Below, piece by piece: positions 17,906 to 28,131 of a stretch of 64,000 nucleotides of DNA. This stretch comes from Planctomycetota bacterium (lineage in GTDB: Bacteria; Planctomycetota; Planctomycetia; Pirellulales; Pirellulaceae). The stretch spans positions 1 to 64,000 of the forward strand of contig JAJRVM010000080.1 in the NCBI GenBank assembly GCA_024277285.1. Reading direction: 5' to 3'. The number at the start of each line of letters is the position of its first letter. The stretch's first letter is position 1. A program made the translations under genes and the position numbers. Under the pieces are notes generated by a model. That model did no database searches, was not told where the DNA came from, and was given only the letters and a program-made list of their open reading frames with translations.

Positions 17906-19579
17906 ATGCGAACCGATTTCTTGTTAGTGCGCGCATGGACTCCGCTGATCCTCCTGCTGGCCGTTGCGTCGGTTCCCACGCCGACCGCTGCTCAAGTGAG
18001 CATTCCTCCAGCCGCGACGGTTGGACAGGAATCGTTGAGCGAAATGCTGCAACATGGCGGAAGGCTTGAGCAGGAGCGACGCTGGAGCGATGCGCTGAGC
18101 TATTACGAAGAGGCGTTTCGACAGCATCCCGAGCGGCGGGAGCTTGAGCAGCGGATCACGGTAGCACGTACGCACATGGATATTGCGCGGCGTTATTCGG
18201 ACAGGAGTTTTGTCAAGTCGTTGCGGCAGTTAAGCGAGCAGCAAGCGCTTGACCTGTATGCGGAAGTGCTCCTGAAAATCGACACCTACCATGTGCATGA
18301 TCCCGACTGGGGTCAGCTGGTCTACCGCGGTGTACTGAATTTGCAAGTCGCCCCGACGGAACCGGCGTTTGTGGACCGTTTCCCGCAACCGGTGTCGACG
18401 AATGTGACCCAGCAGTTTACTCAAGATGTACGGCGCGTGGTTGATTTTGAAAAGATTGAGAGTCGCCACCAAGCGCACGATGCCGTGGTGGCAATTGCCC
18501 GGATTGCCGCGCGTGACCTCAGCGTGGCTCCACACGCTGCGGTGTTGGAGTTTACCTGCGCCGCTGCCCATTCGCTCGACCCCTATTCGTCCTATCTTAC
18601 CGGCGATCAGCTGGACGAAGTCTTTTCGCAGATCGAGGGGAATTTCGTCGGGTTGGGAATTGAATTGAAGGCCGATAACGGCACGCTGTTGATCGTCAAT
18701 GTGATTCCGGGTGGCCCCGCGCAAGAGGCGGGAATTGTTGCCAACGATCGGATCGTCGAGATCGACGGTCAACCGGTTCGCGCGGGATTGACTGATGCAG
18801 CTGCGGATATGCTCAAAGGGGCCGAGCTGAGTTTTGTGAAAATCGGATTACGAGCTCCGGACGGGAAATTGCGCCATTTAAGGGTGCAGCGTCGTCGTGT
18901 TGAGGTCCCCAGCGTGCAGGACGTCAAGATACTGGATCAAGCCAACGGCGTGGGGTACCTGAAATTGACCAGTTTTCAAAAGACGACCAGCCGCGACGTC
19001 GACAACGCGCTGTGGACATTGCATCGCCAGGGAATGCGCACGTTGATCGTAGACGTACGTGGCAACCCCGGTGGATTGCTGAACGCGTCGGTCGAGGTCG
19101 CTGACAAGTTTCTGACGGCCGGAAAGATCGTATCGACTCGCGGCCGAAGCTCGCGTGAAGACTTCGACTATGTGGCCCACAACGTGGGGACATGGCGAGT
19201 GCCGCTGATTGTGCTCATTGATGGTGATTCGGCCAGTGCCAGCGAGATATTCGCGGGCGCGATGCACGATCATCGCCGCGGGACGGTGATCGGTCAACGG
19301 AGTTACGGCAAGGGTAGCGTCCAGGGAATCTTCCCGCTGAGTCGCTATAAGTCGGGGATTCGTCTGACCACTGCCAAATTCTATTCACCCAGTGGCCAGC
19401 AGATCAGCCACCGCGGCGTTACTCCCGATATCGTGGTACGCACCGATTCACGCCATGTCGTCGCCCGCCCCACCCATCACGGTGACGTGCCGGCAAGCGT
19501 CGCCGCTGACACGACGCTCGCGGCCGCTCTGAATGTCGCCCGCCAATCGATGAACTACCAGGTTCGTCGAGCTCGGTAG
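17906..19579 (+). CDS. S41 C-terminal processing peptidase with PDZ domain
   Basis: Periplasmic serine protease of the CtpA/Prc type, 557 residues. Signal peptide about 1-29 (LILLLAVASVPTPTAAQ). Residues 40-110 are helical, TPR-like (EQERRWSDALSYYEEAF). The PDZ domain is about 245-325 (GLGIELKADNGTLLIVNVIPGG, EIDGQPV). The S41 core follows: GYLKLTSFQ, VDVRGNPGGLL, then DSASASEIFAGAMHDHRRG with Ser444 and GQRSYGKGSVQ with Lys469. The spacing of 25 between Ser and Lys, and Asp455 in between, match E. coli Prc (S430, D441, K455). So it should be active, trimming C-termini of exported proteins. A good promoter lies upstream. Confidence 0.92.
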   Translation: MRTDFLLVRAWTPLILLLAVASVPTPTAAQVSIPPAATVGQESLSEMLQHGGRLEQERRWSDALSYYEEAFRQHPERRELEQRITVARTHMDIARRYSDRSFVKSLRQLSEQQALDLYAEVLLKIDTYHVHDPDWGQLVYRGVLNLQVAPTEPAFVDRFPQPVSTNVTQQFTQDVRRVVDFEKIESRHQAHDAVVAIARIAARDLSVAPHAAVLEFTCAAAHSLDPYSSYLTGDQLDEVFSQIEGNFVGLGIELKADNGTLLIVNVIPGGPAQEAGIVANDRIVEIDGQPVRAGLTDAAADMLKGAELSFVKIGLRAPDGKLRHLRVQRRRVEVPSVQDVKILDQANGVGYLKLTSFQKTTSRDVDNALWTLHRQGMRTLIVDVRGNPGGLLNASVEVADKFLTAGKIVSTRGRSSREDFDYVAHNVGTWRVPLIVLIDGDSASASEIFAGAMHDHRRGTVIGQRSYGKGSVQGIFPLSRYKSGIRLTTAKFYSPSGQQISHRGVTPDIVVRTDSRHVVARPTHHGDVPASVAADTTLAAALNVARQSMNYQVRRAR

Positions 19580-19839
19580 AGCCGCTACCCATGCAAGTCC
19601 AAGATAGTGGCCGACTTGGAGGCCAAGCTCCCAAGTGGTAGAGTCTTAGGGTCACACTTTGGCGGGTGATCGCGTAAACGCAACGTCGTTTTGCTGCCGC
19701 TGTCGACCAGCGGGTGCCCTTTCAGCGATACCCCGCGCGCCGCCACCTTTGAGATTGGCGGCGTGTGAGACGTCGTTCGCCTCGTCTTGAGGCGTTGAAC
19801 TATCGCGATATCTTTCAGCAGGTCGGTACGGTCAGGACC

Positions 19840-22614
19840 ATGTTTGCTCGCCTGGCGCACTTCGTGACACGCCATTGGATGCTGGTCGTGGTGATCTGGT
19901 TGGTCGCCGTGGTCGCGGTGCGCGTTGCCGCGCCGCCGTGGCAGAGCATCACACATGATGGCGATTTCGCCTATTTGCCCGCTAGAATGCCAAGTGTGGT
20001 TGGCGAGCAATGGATGACTCGCGCCTTCCCACGTCAACGTGGGCGCAGTCAGGTGGTGGTGGCGATAGCACGGCCGAAACACGCACTGAGCAAGGAAGAC
20101 ATCTTTGTTGCCTATGATGTGGCGCGCCGCTTGAAGAACCTCTTCGCTGCTTCACGTTTGGCCGAATCGCAACGTCTGGCGAAGCTCGAACTCGAACTGC
20201 GACGCGATCATCAGGATGCCAATGTGGCAGATGCCCATGCCCAGTTCCTGCGCGCGACAAAACAGGCCGACGAAGCACTCGAGGACGCGTTGCTGCTGGA
20301 CGAGCGATTGGCGGACTATTGGGGTGAACGCGTTGCGAGTGATCCCACAACGGCCGCGATCCAACCGCCACGATTAGCGGCTATCTACCACAATCGCGCC
20401 TTGCTCGATGAGTTGCTCGGGGAACAAGAAGCGGCTCGGAAGCATCGCGCGCTGGCCGTGCAGCTTGATGAGACGCTGGCGGACGCCGGCGATCAAGTGA
20501 TGCCCGAAGGAGCTGGGACACTCCCCGTGGTCGATGCGTGGACATGGCGAGAAAGCTATTTTGGCGACAAGCTGGCAAGCCGTGATCAATGTGTCCGGTT
20601 GGTTGTGTTGCAGTTAACCAACGAGTTCATGGCGGTCGACAACATTCACGTCTTGAAACAAATCGAGGCGGAATTGGCACCGGTCCGCGCGCATATTGAC
20701 GATTGGACGACCGGCGGTCTGGAGGTATTGCAGTCGGGGTCAGCCGCGGTAGGAGCGGATCTGTTGCGCTCGGCGGCCAGCAGCATCAAGAATACAGAAT
20801 TATTTACCGTCGTGCTGGTCGTCATCATCTTGGCACTGGTCTATCGAGCGCCGCTGTTCGTCGCACTTCCCGTCGTGACGATTCTGGCTTCGCTGCTGGT
20901 GGCAACCGGTGTCGTTGCGTTGTTGACGATGCTGTCCGACGTGCCTGGTTTCGGGTGGTGGACGCTGAAAGTTTTTTCGACGACCAAAATCTTTATTGTC
21001 GTCATTTTGTTTGGTGCCGGGACGGACTACTGTCTGTTCTTAATAGCGCGATACAAAGAAGAGCTGCAGGCGGGTTTGCCGCATCAAGAGGCGGTCGCCG
21101 CGGCGCTGACCCATGTGGGAGATGCGTTGGCCGCCAGCGCTTTGACAACCGTTCTTGGGTTGGGCATGATGTTTTTTGCTGAATTCGGCAAGTTCTGCTA
21201 TAGCGGTCCCGTCATCGGACTTTGTCTGGCAATTACCCTGCTGACCTGCATGACCTTGACGCCAGCGATCATGAGCGGGTTGGGGCCACTGCTTTTTTGG
21301 CCGCTGGGCGTTGATGACGGGGGCGTTGATGACGGGGCAAAGGCCGGGCAACGAAATGTGCGGTCTGCAGCGCGCGCCAGTGTCGCAGCCAGCGTGTGGC
21401 ATTTTATCGCGCATCATATTGTCGCCAGGCCAGGGACCATACTGGTCGTCTCCGTGTTGACGCTCACGCCTTTGGCCGCCTACGGAATCGCACATAGGAA
21501 CGATGTCACTTATGACTTTTTGAGCGGTCTTCCGAACAAGTGCCCGAGCAAACGGGGGGCTGAAGAACTGCGCGCGCATTTTCCCGTTGGAGAGAGCGGA
21601 CCCGTCACGGTATTGGTGCAACAGAATAATGCTGAGTTCGAGACGGCGCAGGGGCGTGAGCTGATTCGCAGTTTGTCGGATCAGCTTCATTTGCCGGGGG
21701 TTCGGACCGTACGTAGCGCCGAAGACCCATTGGGGGACTACGCACCTGGCGAGAAACCGGGCATTCTCAGTGAACGGGGCAGGATGCTTCACGTCTTACG
21801 TGCACACCCACGTACCAAAGCGATCTTTGTTGCACAGACGCCTGAATTGGCAGGGAATGTCGCTCGATTTGAACTGGTTTTGGAGCATGACCCGTTTTCG
21901 ATCGAGGCGATTGGGGTCGTTGACCAAGTTGAAGCCCTATTGCAGGAGTTGATTGCTCAAGCTGATTCGTCTTGGTCCGGTGCACAATACGCTTTGACCG
22001 GAACCACCGCCGCGATCCGCGATCTGCGTTCGGTCACACGACGCGACAATATTCGTATTCAGGTCTTGGTTGTTTTGGCCGTGCTGGTCGTGTTGCAAAT
22101 CGTTCTTAAACGACCCGCCGTCTGCCTGTTCATGATGTTGACTGTGCTGTTCAGCTATTACATTACCATCGGCGTGACGACACTGTTCTTTTCGGTCGCG
22201 TACGGTGATTCGTATCAAGGGCTCGATTGGAAAGTGCCGTTGTTTCTGTTCGTGATTCTGGTGGCGGTCGGGCAGGACTACAATGTCTATCTCGTCACTC
22301 GCGTGTTTGAAGAACAGGCTCGTATCGGTCCCTTTGCCGGGCTACGGCGCGCGGTGGTCTGCACCGGTGGGATTATCACCAGTTGTGGTGTGATCATGGC
22401 CGGTACCTTTATCTCGATGACCAGTGGCACTTGGAGCGACTGGTTGCCGTTTATTCCACAGGTCGTTTCCAGTACCTATGGCGTATTGCAGAGCATTGTG
22501 CAGATGGGGTTCGCGCTGGCATTGGGAGTGCTGTTGGATACCTTCATCGTGCGGCCCATTCTCGTTCCGGCATTTCTGGCGCTCATATGTCGTTGGCGTC
22601 ACCGAAGCCGTTAG
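19840..22614 (+). CDS. MMPL/RND family transporter
   Basis: Inner-membrane exporter of the RND superfamily, 924 residues, built as two similar halves. Each half has one N-terminal helix (residues about 12-33; HIIVARPGTILVVSVLTLTPL), a large periplasmic domain and a bundle of five helices. MMPL hallmarks are visible: FGAGTDYCLFLIARYKEEL in half one and AVGQDYNVYLVTRVFEEQA in half two, each carrying the Asp-Tyr proton-relay motif. Likely substrates are lipids or hopanoid-type molecules; this is not readable here. The ATG at 19840 has CAGGA just upstream, while an in-frame GTG at 19765 would add 25 residues before the first helix. A duplicated GVDDG lies in the central cytoplasmic loop. Confidence 0.88.
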   Translation: MFARLAHFVTRHWMLVVVIWLVAVVAVRVAAPPWQSITHDGDFAYLPARMPSVVGEQWMTRAFPRQRGRSQVVVAIARPKHALSKEDIFVAYDVARRLKNLFAASRLAESQRLAKLELELRRDHQDANVADAHAQFLRATKQADEALEDALLLDERLADYWGERVASDPTTAAIQPPRLAAIYHNRALLDELLGEQEAARKHRALAVQLDETLADAGDQVMPEGAGTLPVVDAWTWRESYFGDKLASRDQCVRLVVLQLTNEFMAVDNIHVLKQIEAELAPVRAHIDDWTTGGLEVLQSGSAAVGADLLRSAASSIKNTELFTVVLVVIILALVYRAPLFVALPVVTILASLLVATGVVALLTMLSDVPGFGWWTLKVFSTTKIFIVVILFGAGTDYCLFLIARYKEELQAGLPHQEAVAAALTHVGDALAASALTTVLGLGMMFFAEFGKFCYSGPVIGLCLAITLLTCMTLTPAIMSGLGPLLFWPLGVDDGGVDDGAKAGQRNVRSAARASVAASVWHFIAHHIVARPGTILVVSVLTLTPLAAYGIAHRNDVTYDFLSGLPNKCPSKRGAEELRAHFPVGESGPVTVLVQQNNAEFETAQGRELIRSLSDQLHLPGVRTVRSAEDPLGDYAPGEKPGILSERGRMLHVLRAHPRTKAIFVAQTPELAGNVARFELVLEHDPFSIEAIGVVDQVEALLQELIAQADSSWSGAQYALTGTTAAIRDLRSVTRRDNIRIQVLVVLAVLVVLQIVLKRPAVCLFMMLTVLFSYYITIGVTTLFFSVAYGDSYQGLDWKVPLFLFVILVAVGQDYNVYLVTRVFEEQARIGPFAGLRRAVVCTGGIITSCGVIMAGTFISMTSGTWSDWLPFIPQVVSSTYGVLQSIVQMGFALALGVLLDTFIVRPILVPAFLALICRWRHRSR
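21306..21335. repeat. 15 bp in-frame tandem duplication in the MMPL gene
   Basis: GGGCGTTGATGACGG occurs twice in a row, giving GVDDG-GVDDG in the cytoplasmic linker between the two transporter halves. The length is a multiple of three. Confidence 0.92.
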
Positions 22615-23122
22615 TTGCTCAGAAACTAGCCACTGAGTGCGCGCAGAGTAGGCAGTCGAATGCAGGCTGGCGTGTGGTGTGAAATGGCCATAATTAGCGT
22701 AAGTCGTTTTAGCATAGTAAGTAATGAGCCGTGTCGGCCATGTGTGCGGGCACTTTGGCGCTTCGATTGCAGTAGCAAGGCGGCAAGAAACAAGGACCAC
22801 GCCACGGCGGCGGTCCAGATCGCGATTTCACTACGAAGAGAGAGCCTACGGGGAAGCGCTGGCGGTAGACGTACCACGCAGTCATGTACCCCATGGACAC
22901 GTACCAAGCAAAACAGAGACATTGGTCGGGCTACCGCACGGGGGGCAGGAGGGCCGACCGCAGTTTCTGTTAGCCATGGTTCCATTTGCGACTGTGGATT
23001 CTGTGGGTTCTCGGCCAAATCGCAACGTGCAATGAGCGTTGGCGGTGCATCGGCAGGCGTCGTAGATAGCCGATGCGTTCTTATTCCTTCTGGTTTGTGT
23101 AGTTCTCGAAAGGGGAGACGAA
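22615..23122. other. Non-coding leader region before glnA
   Basis: About 500 bases with no supported gene. Open frames here have the composition of random reading and no plausible start sites. No sigma-54 GG-N10-GC site or riboswitch was recognised; a long glnA leader is possible. A ribosome site, GGGGAGACGAA, lies directly before the glnA GTG. Confidence 0.5.
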
Positions 23123-24535
23123 GTGACTCCAAAAGAAGTACTGGCTCTGTGTCGTGAAAAGGATGTCAAGGCGGTCGACTTGCGGTTTATGGACTTCCCG
23201 GGATTGTGGCAACACTTCACGATCCCGGTCAGCAAGTTGGACGAAGACGTTTTTGAAGACGGTCTCGGTTTTGACGGTTCGAGTCTCCGCGGATGGCAAG
23301 GAATTCACGAGAGTGACATGTTGGTTGTGCCGCAGCCCGACACAGCCTTCCTTGACCCGTTCACCGAACTGGCGACTCTGGTGATGGTCTGCAATATTCA
23401 AGATCCCATCACGCGTGAAGATTATTCGCGCGACCCGCGCAATGTCGCGCGGAAGGCGGTCAACCACTTGAAGAGCACGGGGATTGCTGACACAGCCTAT
23501 TTCGGCCCGGAAGCGGAGTTCTTCGTCTTTGACGACATCCGTTACGAGCAGAACGAGCATGAAGCGTTCTATCACATCGACAGCGTCGAAGGACAGTGGA
23601 ATCGAGGTCGCGTCGAGAATCCGAACTTGGGTTACAAGCTGCGGCACAAGGAAGGATACTTCCCGGTACCGCCCGCCGACCAGATGATGGATCTGCGCAA
23701 CGAGATGATGCAGACCATGATCGACTGTGGCCTGGACGTCGAGTGCCAGCACCACGAAGTCGGCACGGCCGGCCAGGCTGAGATCGACCTGAAGTACAAC
23801 AAGTTGGTGAAGATGGCGGATCACTTGTTGATGTATAAGTACATCATCAAGAACGTCGCCACTCGGCACAACAAGTCGGTTACCTTCATGCCGAAGCCGA
23901 TTTTCGGCGACAATGGGTCCGGCATGCACACGCATATTTCCCTGTGGAAGGAAGGCGAGCCGCTGTTTGCAGGCAGTTCGTATGCTGGGATGAGCGAAAT
24001 GGCGATGCATGCCATTGGCGGCATTCTGAGGCACGCCGATGCTATCCTTGCGTTTACCAACCCGACCACCAATAGCTACAAACGCTTGGTGCCCGGTTTT
24101 GAAGCGCCCGTGAACTTGGCCTACTCGCAACGGAACCGATCGGCAGCGATCCGGATTCCGATGTACAGCCCGAGCCCCAAGGCGAAGCGAATTGAATTCC
24201 GCTGCCCCGATCCCAGCTGCAACCCGTATCTGGCGTTCTCGGCGCTGCTCATGGCCGTGATCGACGGTATTCAGAACAAGATTAGCCCGGGCGAGCCGCT
24301 TGACCGGGACATTTACGATCTGCCGCCGGAAGAGGCTGCCGCCGTTCCCAAGACGCCGGCTTCGCTCGACGCGGCGCTCGATGCGTTGGAAGCGGATCAC
24401 CAGTTCTTGCTCAAGGGTGACGTCTTCACCGAAGACGTGATCTCGACTTGGATCTCGTACAAACGTGAAAACGAAGTCGATGCCATGCGGTTGCGACCGC
24501 ATCCGTATGAATTCTGCATCTATTACGATGTTTGA
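23123..24535 (+). CDS. glnA: Glutamine synthetase, type I
   Basis: Makes glutamine from glutamate, ammonia and ATP; cytosolic dodecamer. It has 470 residues, typical of type I-beta. Landmarks: [26 protein letters not shown], the metal and ammonia site block [41 protein letters not shown] and [20 protein letters not shown]. The adenylylation loop IYDLPPEE is present with Tyr398, matching Tyr397 of enterobacterial GlnA, so control by an adenylyltransferase is likely. The start is GTG at 23123, set by GGGGAGACGAA upstream. An excellent intrinsic terminator follows 24 bases after the stop, so the gene is probably monocistronic. Confidence 0.97.
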   Translation: MTPKEVLALCREKDVKAVDLRFMDFPGLWQHFTIPVSKLDEDVFEDGLGFDGSSLRGWQGIHESDMLVVPQPDTAFLDPFTELATLVMVCNIQDPITREDYSRDPRNVARKAVNHLKSTGIADTAYFGPEAEFFVFDDIRYEQNEHEAFYHIDSVEGQWNRGRVENPNLGYKLRHKEGYFPVPPADQMMDLRNEMMQTMIDCGLDVECQHHEVGTAGQAEIDLKYNKLVKMADHLLMYKYIIKNVATRHNKSVTFMPKPIFGDNGSGMHTHISLWKEGEPLFAGSSYAGMSEMAMHAIGGILRHADAILAFTNPTTNSYKRLVPGFEAPVNLAYSQRNRSAAIRIPMYSPSPKAKRIEFRCPDPSCNPYLAFSALLMAVIDGIQNKISPGEPLDRDIYDLPPEEAAAVPKTPASLDAALDALEADHQFLLKGDVFTEDVISTWISYKRENEVDAMRLRPHPYEFCIYYDV

Positions 24536-24558
24536 GCGACACTCAGTTTGACCTCTGA

Positions 24559-24595
24559 GCCGAGTTGGCAGTGATCTGCCAGCTCGGCTTTTTTT
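24559..24595 (+). terminator. Intrinsic terminator of glnA
   Basis: A 13 bp stem (GCCGAGTTGGCAG against CTGCCAGCTCGGC, one wobble) with a TGAT loop is followed by seven T. It ends glnA transcription and protects the convergent mtnA end. Confidence 0.93.
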
Positions 24596-24688
24596 CGTCG
24601 CCGAGGTTTGTGCTTGGGAATTCTTCGCCTGCACGTTCCGCGTTATCCCTTACGCCGGGTAACGGAAGCCGCCAGGATGCGGGAACGT

Positions 24689-25774
24689 CTATCGCGCTTC
24701 GTTGGCCAACAGCTTGCGAACCTGTTCGCGATTGACCGGTTTGATGATCCCTTTTTCGGTAATCAGGGCGGCGATGAGTTCGGCGGGCGTGACATCAAAG
24801 GCGGGGTTGTAGACCTGCACGCCGTCGGGAGCCGTCTGCTTGCCCAGGCCGCAAGTGATCTCGTTGGCCGATCGCTGTTCAATGGGAATGAGATCGCCAT
24901 GGTCGAGGTTCAGATCAAACGTCGAGCTTGGGGCGGCTACATAGAATGGGATATCGTGGGCGCGCGCCAACAGGGCAACGCCGTAGGTCCCGATCTTGTT
25001 CGCGACATCCCCATTGGCGGCGATTCGATCGGCGCCGGTGATCACCGCGTCGATGCGCCCTTCACGCATCACTTGAGCGGCCATGGAATCGCAAATCAGA
25101 GTCGTTTCGACGCCACGTTGCATGAGCTCCCAGGTCGTCAGCCGTGCACCTTGAAGCAGTGGCCGTGTTTCGTCGGCGTAGACATGCAGCTGCTTGCCTT
25201 CATCCTGAGCGGCATAGATCACGGCCAACGCCGTGCCGTATTCCGAAGTTGCCAGCCAACCGGCATTGCAGTGTGTCAATACTCCCATGCCGTCGCGCAA
25301 GAGCGTAGCGCCGTGTCGGCCGATCGCGTGGCACATGACGCGATCTTCGTCGTGTAACGTTTTCGCCTCGCGTAACAACGCGGCGTGCACCTCGGCTGAC
25401 GCCAGCTCGCCCTCCAGTGCTCGAGCTCGGTCCGCCATGCGCTGCAGGGCCCAGAAGAGATTAACGGCCGTTGGCCGACTCGATCCAAGGTACTCCACAA
25501 TCCGATCAACTTCTTGAGCAAAGGACTTGGCGTCGCCATCGGGCGCTTGCTGCAATCCGATCACCACGCCATAGGCGGCGGCAATGCCAATGGCCGGTGC
25601 CCCACGCACTTGAAGACGCTTGATCGCTTCCCAAACATCGCTCAGGCTAGTGCAGCGGCACTCGCGCACCTCCAACGGCAACAACGTCTGATCGATCAGG
25701 ACGAGCTGCCCGTCTGTGCCCCCTTCCCACCGCAGCGTTTCCCAATTGCTGGTTTCCCAGTTGCTACTTGGCAT
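24689..25774 (-). CDS. mtnA: S-methyl-5-thioribose-1-phosphate isomerase
   Basis: Converts methylthioribose 1-phosphate to methylthioribulose 1-phosphate in the methionine salvage pathway. It has 361 residues from the ATG at 25774. That start overlaps the last 11 bases of purE (ATGCCAAGTAG), which indicates translational coupling; longer in-frame extensions only read through purE in a wrong frame. Catalytic Cys169 lies in GVLTHCNAGWLATSEYG and Asp249 in ITGADRIAANGDVANKIGTY, agreeing with the known Cys160/Asp240 pair of the Bacillus enzyme. VRGAPAIGIAAAYG is the N-terminal signature. The N-terminus holds an [10 protein letters not shown] duplication. Other salvage genes are not adjacent. Confidence 0.93.
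   Translation of the reverse strand: MPSSNWETSNWETLRWEGGTDGQLVLIDQTLLPLEVRECRCTSLSDVWEAIKRLQVRGAPAIGIAAAYGVVIGLQQAPDGDAKSFAQEVDRIVEYLGSSRPTAVNLFWALQRMADRARALEGELASAEVHAALLREAKTLHDEDRVMCHAIGRHGATLLRDGMGVLTHCNAGWLATSEYGTALAVIYAAQDEGKQLHVYADETRPLLQGARLTTWELMQRGVETTLICDSMAAQVMREGRIDAVITGADRIAANGDVANKIGTYGVALLARAHDIPFYVAAPSSTFDLNLDHGDLIPIEQRSANEITCGLGKQTAPDGVQVYNPAFDVTPAELIAALITEKGIIKPVNREQVRKLLANEAR
25737..25766. repeat. 15 bp in-frame duplication at the mtnA N-terminus
   Basis: GTTTCCCARTTGCTR occurs twice in tandem with two differing bases. On the coding strand it makes SNWET twice at residues 4-13 of MtnA, beside the purE-mtnA overlap. The repeat is outside the conserved fold. Confidence 0.85.
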
Positions 25775-26288
25775 CGGACTTGATTGTCTCCTGAAGACGC
25801 GCATTCTTGGCCGCGATTTTCTGTTCCAGTCGCTCTTTGAAGTCGGCGAATTTTGCGGCGAGCGTTTCGTCTGCCGTGGCCAGAATCTGGACGGCAAACA
25901 GCCCTGCGTTGCGCGGGCCTCCCATGCCGACTGCCATGGTTGCCACCGGCACGTCGCCTGGCATCTGCACGGTGGAGAGGAGTGAATCGAGTCCGCCGAG
26001 TTCTGCGGTGGGGACCGGCAGGCCAATCACCGGCAGCGTCGTATGGGCCGCGACAACGCCAGCCAGGTGAGCGGCACCGCCAGCGGCGGCGATGATCACG
26101 CGCAGTCCGCGTTGCCGCGCATCGGTGGCGAACTTCTGCACCGCCGCCGGAGTGCGGTGGGCACTCATGACATGCACTTCGCAGTCGACTCCAAACTCGT
26201 CCAATGCTGCTTTGACACCCTTAATCTTGGGCCAATCACTGTCGCTGCCCATTACGATTCCGACCTGGGGTTGAGGTACGTCGCTCAC
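25764..26288 (-). CDS. purE: N5-carboxyaminoimidazole ribonucleotide mutase
   Basis: Step of de novo purine synthesis that moves the carboxyl group from N5 to C4 of the imidazole ring. It has 174 residues; the class I signature [14 protein letters not shown] is at 10-23 and [13 protein letters not shown] follows with the catalytic His. [22 protein letters not shown] is the binding loop. The start is GTG at 26288 with AGGAG ten bases upstream. It sits between ald and mtnA on the same strand. No purK is adjacent, although one would be expected for this class of PurE. Confidence 0.94.
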   Translation of the reverse strand: MSDVPQPQVGIVMGSDSDWPKIKGVKAALDEFGVDCEVHVMSAHRTPAAVQKFATDARQRGLRVIIAAAGGAAHLAGVVAAHTTLPVIGLPVPTAELGGLDSLLSTVQMPGDVPVATMAVGMGGPRNAGLFAVQILATADETLAAKFADFKERLEQKIAAKNARLQETIKSDAK

Positions 26289-26358
26289 GTTTTACTGCTC
26301 CTGATCTGTTTCTTGACTACTTGCTACGAACGCCTGTTCTGTGCAAAGGCACGTCACC

Positions 26359-27465
26359 CTAGCAGGGCAAGGGCGAGTAAGGAAAATCGAATGTCTTGGC
26401 CACCGCTTCGTTGGTAATGACGCCACGGTGAATGTTCACGGCCGAGGCGATGGGGCAGTATTCTTGCGAAGCCTGCTCGATGCCGAGGTTCGCAATCCGC
26501 AATGCCCACGGCAGTGTGACATTGCAGAGTGCAAAAGTGCTTGTCCTACCGACCGCGCCTGGCATGTTGGCGACACAATAGTGCACGACATCCTCGACAA
26601 TGAATGTCGGATCGCTGTGCGTGGTTGGACGACTGGTCTCGACACTGCCTCCTTGATCGATGGCGACGTCGATGATTACGCTGCCAGGCTTCATGATTTT
26701 CAGTTCTTCACGGCCCACAAGGCAAGGGGCTTTGGCGCCTGGGATCAAAACGGATCCCACGACCAGATCGGCCAGTTTTAACTCTTCACGAATCACGTGC
26801 CGGTCGCTGAACAACACGTTGACGTTGGCGGGCATGATATCGTCCAGGTACCGTAACCGATCGAGGTTCACATCCAGGATCGTAACATCGGCCTGAAATC
26901 CGGCGGCGATTTTCGCCGCGTTGGCACCCACGACTCCGCCGCCCAAGATCGTTATGTGCGCCGGGGCCACGCCCGGCACGCCCCCAAGCAGGATTCCACG
27001 CCCCATTTGAGGGCGTTCCAGGTACTTCGCGCCTTCCTGGATGCTCATCCGCCCGGCAACCTCACTCATCGGCGTCAGCAGTGGCAGACGCCCGTTTACG
27101 TCTCGTAATGTCTCGTAGGCGACGCAGGTTACCTCCGCGTCCACCATCGCGCTGGTCAGGTTGCGGCTCGCCGCAAAGTGGAAATAGGTAAACAGCACCT
27201 GGCCTTCGCGTAGCATTTTCCATTCAGCTTCTTGAGGCTCTTTGACTTTGACGATCAGATCCGCTCGGGCAAAAATGTCGGCCGCCGATGCGACAAGCTC
27301 GGCACCGGCACGGAGGTAGTCATGGTCCGGCAGGCCAGATCCGAGTCCCGCGCCAGCTTCAACGACTACCGTGTGCCCAGCATTGACCATCTCCTCGGCC
27401 CCTACGGGTAACATGGCCACTCGATATTCGTCACGCTTGATCTCTTTCGGAATGCCAACGATCAC
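26359..27465 (-). CDS. ald: Alanine dehydrogenase
   Basis: NAD-dependent reversible deamination of L-alanine to pyruvate and ammonia; cytosolic. It has 368 residues, the family standard. The N-terminus MIVGIPKEIKRDEYRVAMLP, the lysine-bearing VKVKEPQ block, TYFHFAA, the Rossmann GGGVVGANAAKIAAGF and the C-terminal NMPGAVGRTSTFALCN are all typical. The start is GTG at 27465. The purE start lies 70 bp beyond its stop, so ald-purE-mtnA may form one transcript, although the three belong to different pathways. Confidence 0.95.
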   Translation of the reverse strand: MIVGIPKEIKRDEYRVAMLPVGAEEMVNAGHTVVVEAGAGLGSGLPDHDYLRAGAELVASAADIFARADLIVKVKEPQEAEWKMLREGQVLFTYFHFAASRNLTSAMVDAEVTCVAYETLRDVNGRLPLLTPMSEVAGRMSIQEGAKYLERPQMGRGILLGGVPGVAPAHITILGGGVVGANAAKIAAGFQADVTILDVNLDRLRYLDDIMPANVNVLFSDRHVIREELKLADLVVGSVLIPGAKAPCLVGREELKIMKPGSVIIDVAIDQGGSVETSRPTTHSDPTFIVEDVVHYCVANMPGAVGRTSTFALCNVTLPWALRIANLGIEQASQEYCPIASAVNIHRGVITNEAVAKTFDFPYSPLPC

Positions 27466-27672
27466 GATACGTATCTCTTTTATGTTAGAGCCTACTGGTG
27501 CACCGGCACGCAGCTATCGCGAGCGGCCGATGAAAGCGGACGATCACGGGGCACATACCGCACGAGGCTTGCGGTACACCCTCGCGAGGGGCCTTTGCGG
27601 CCGCGTCGTCGATCCGAGCGGCTTTGCCGCAAGCCACAAGAAGAACCGACGCACAAAACAAGTTGCTGCATT

Positions 27673-28083
27673 TCAACAAAGGGTGCCGAGGGATGCAAGT
27701 ACCGGACGCCAAGAGTCTGAAAAAACGTTCCCTTGGCGCCGCACAAGGAAGGGGGGGGGATTCCGCCAGGAATTGACTCCAGGGCGGTCGTGCCGCGTCG
27801 TTGTGGAGCACCCGCGCGCATCGCCCTGGCCCGGCGTCACTTCGGGGGCTACAAATTCGTAGTCGATCATGGCGAAACGGGGTTTTCGCTGCTTCCATTG
27901 GGCGGGCGAATGAAGCGTCACTTTTCCTTTGCGCCCGAGTGTGATGCGAATGTGGCTTTCCGTCGCGCTGTCACCCCCCTTCTCGGACTCTCCCGGTTGG
28001 TCGGACTGCTGGGATAGAGCGGCGTGCGCCGATATGGCGGTTAGCAGACAAACAGACGCGAGAATCCGCAACATCTTCTTCAT
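27673..28083 (-). CDS. Truncated or frameshifted secreted planctomycete protein
   Basis: Small exported protein of 136 residues. Signal peptide MKKMLRILASVCLLTAISAHAALS is clear. Residues 45-90 (LGRKGKVTLHSPAQWKQRKPRFAMIDYEF, then VAPEVTPGQGDAR) resemble the start of a secreted planctomycete family that, as I recall it, continues with a conserved IMGAGGS-type domain and runs to about 200 residues. Here the sequence after GDAR becomes low-quality (CSTTTRHDRPG...) and ends early. A run of nine G at 27751-27759 lies in this tail, but neither alternative frame restores the expected domain. It is either a degraded gene or a truncated allele. Confidence 0.5.
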   Translation of the reverse strand: MKKMLRILASVCLLTAISAHAALSQQSDQPGESEKGGDSATESHIRITLGRKGKVTLHSPAQWKQRKPRFAMIDYEFVAPEVTPGQGDARGCSTTTRHDRPGVNSWRNPPPFLVRRQGNVFSDSWRPVLASLGTLC

Positions 28084-28131
28084 CGAGCTTGAATCCATTC
28101 GATGCGTGGGCAAACTTCAGACAATCGGCCG

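Noticed and set aside
23081..24634. Long minus-strand open frame across glnA
   Set aside because: It lies wholly opposite a clear glutamine synthetase, has no recognisable domain, and exists because of GC-biased codon positions.
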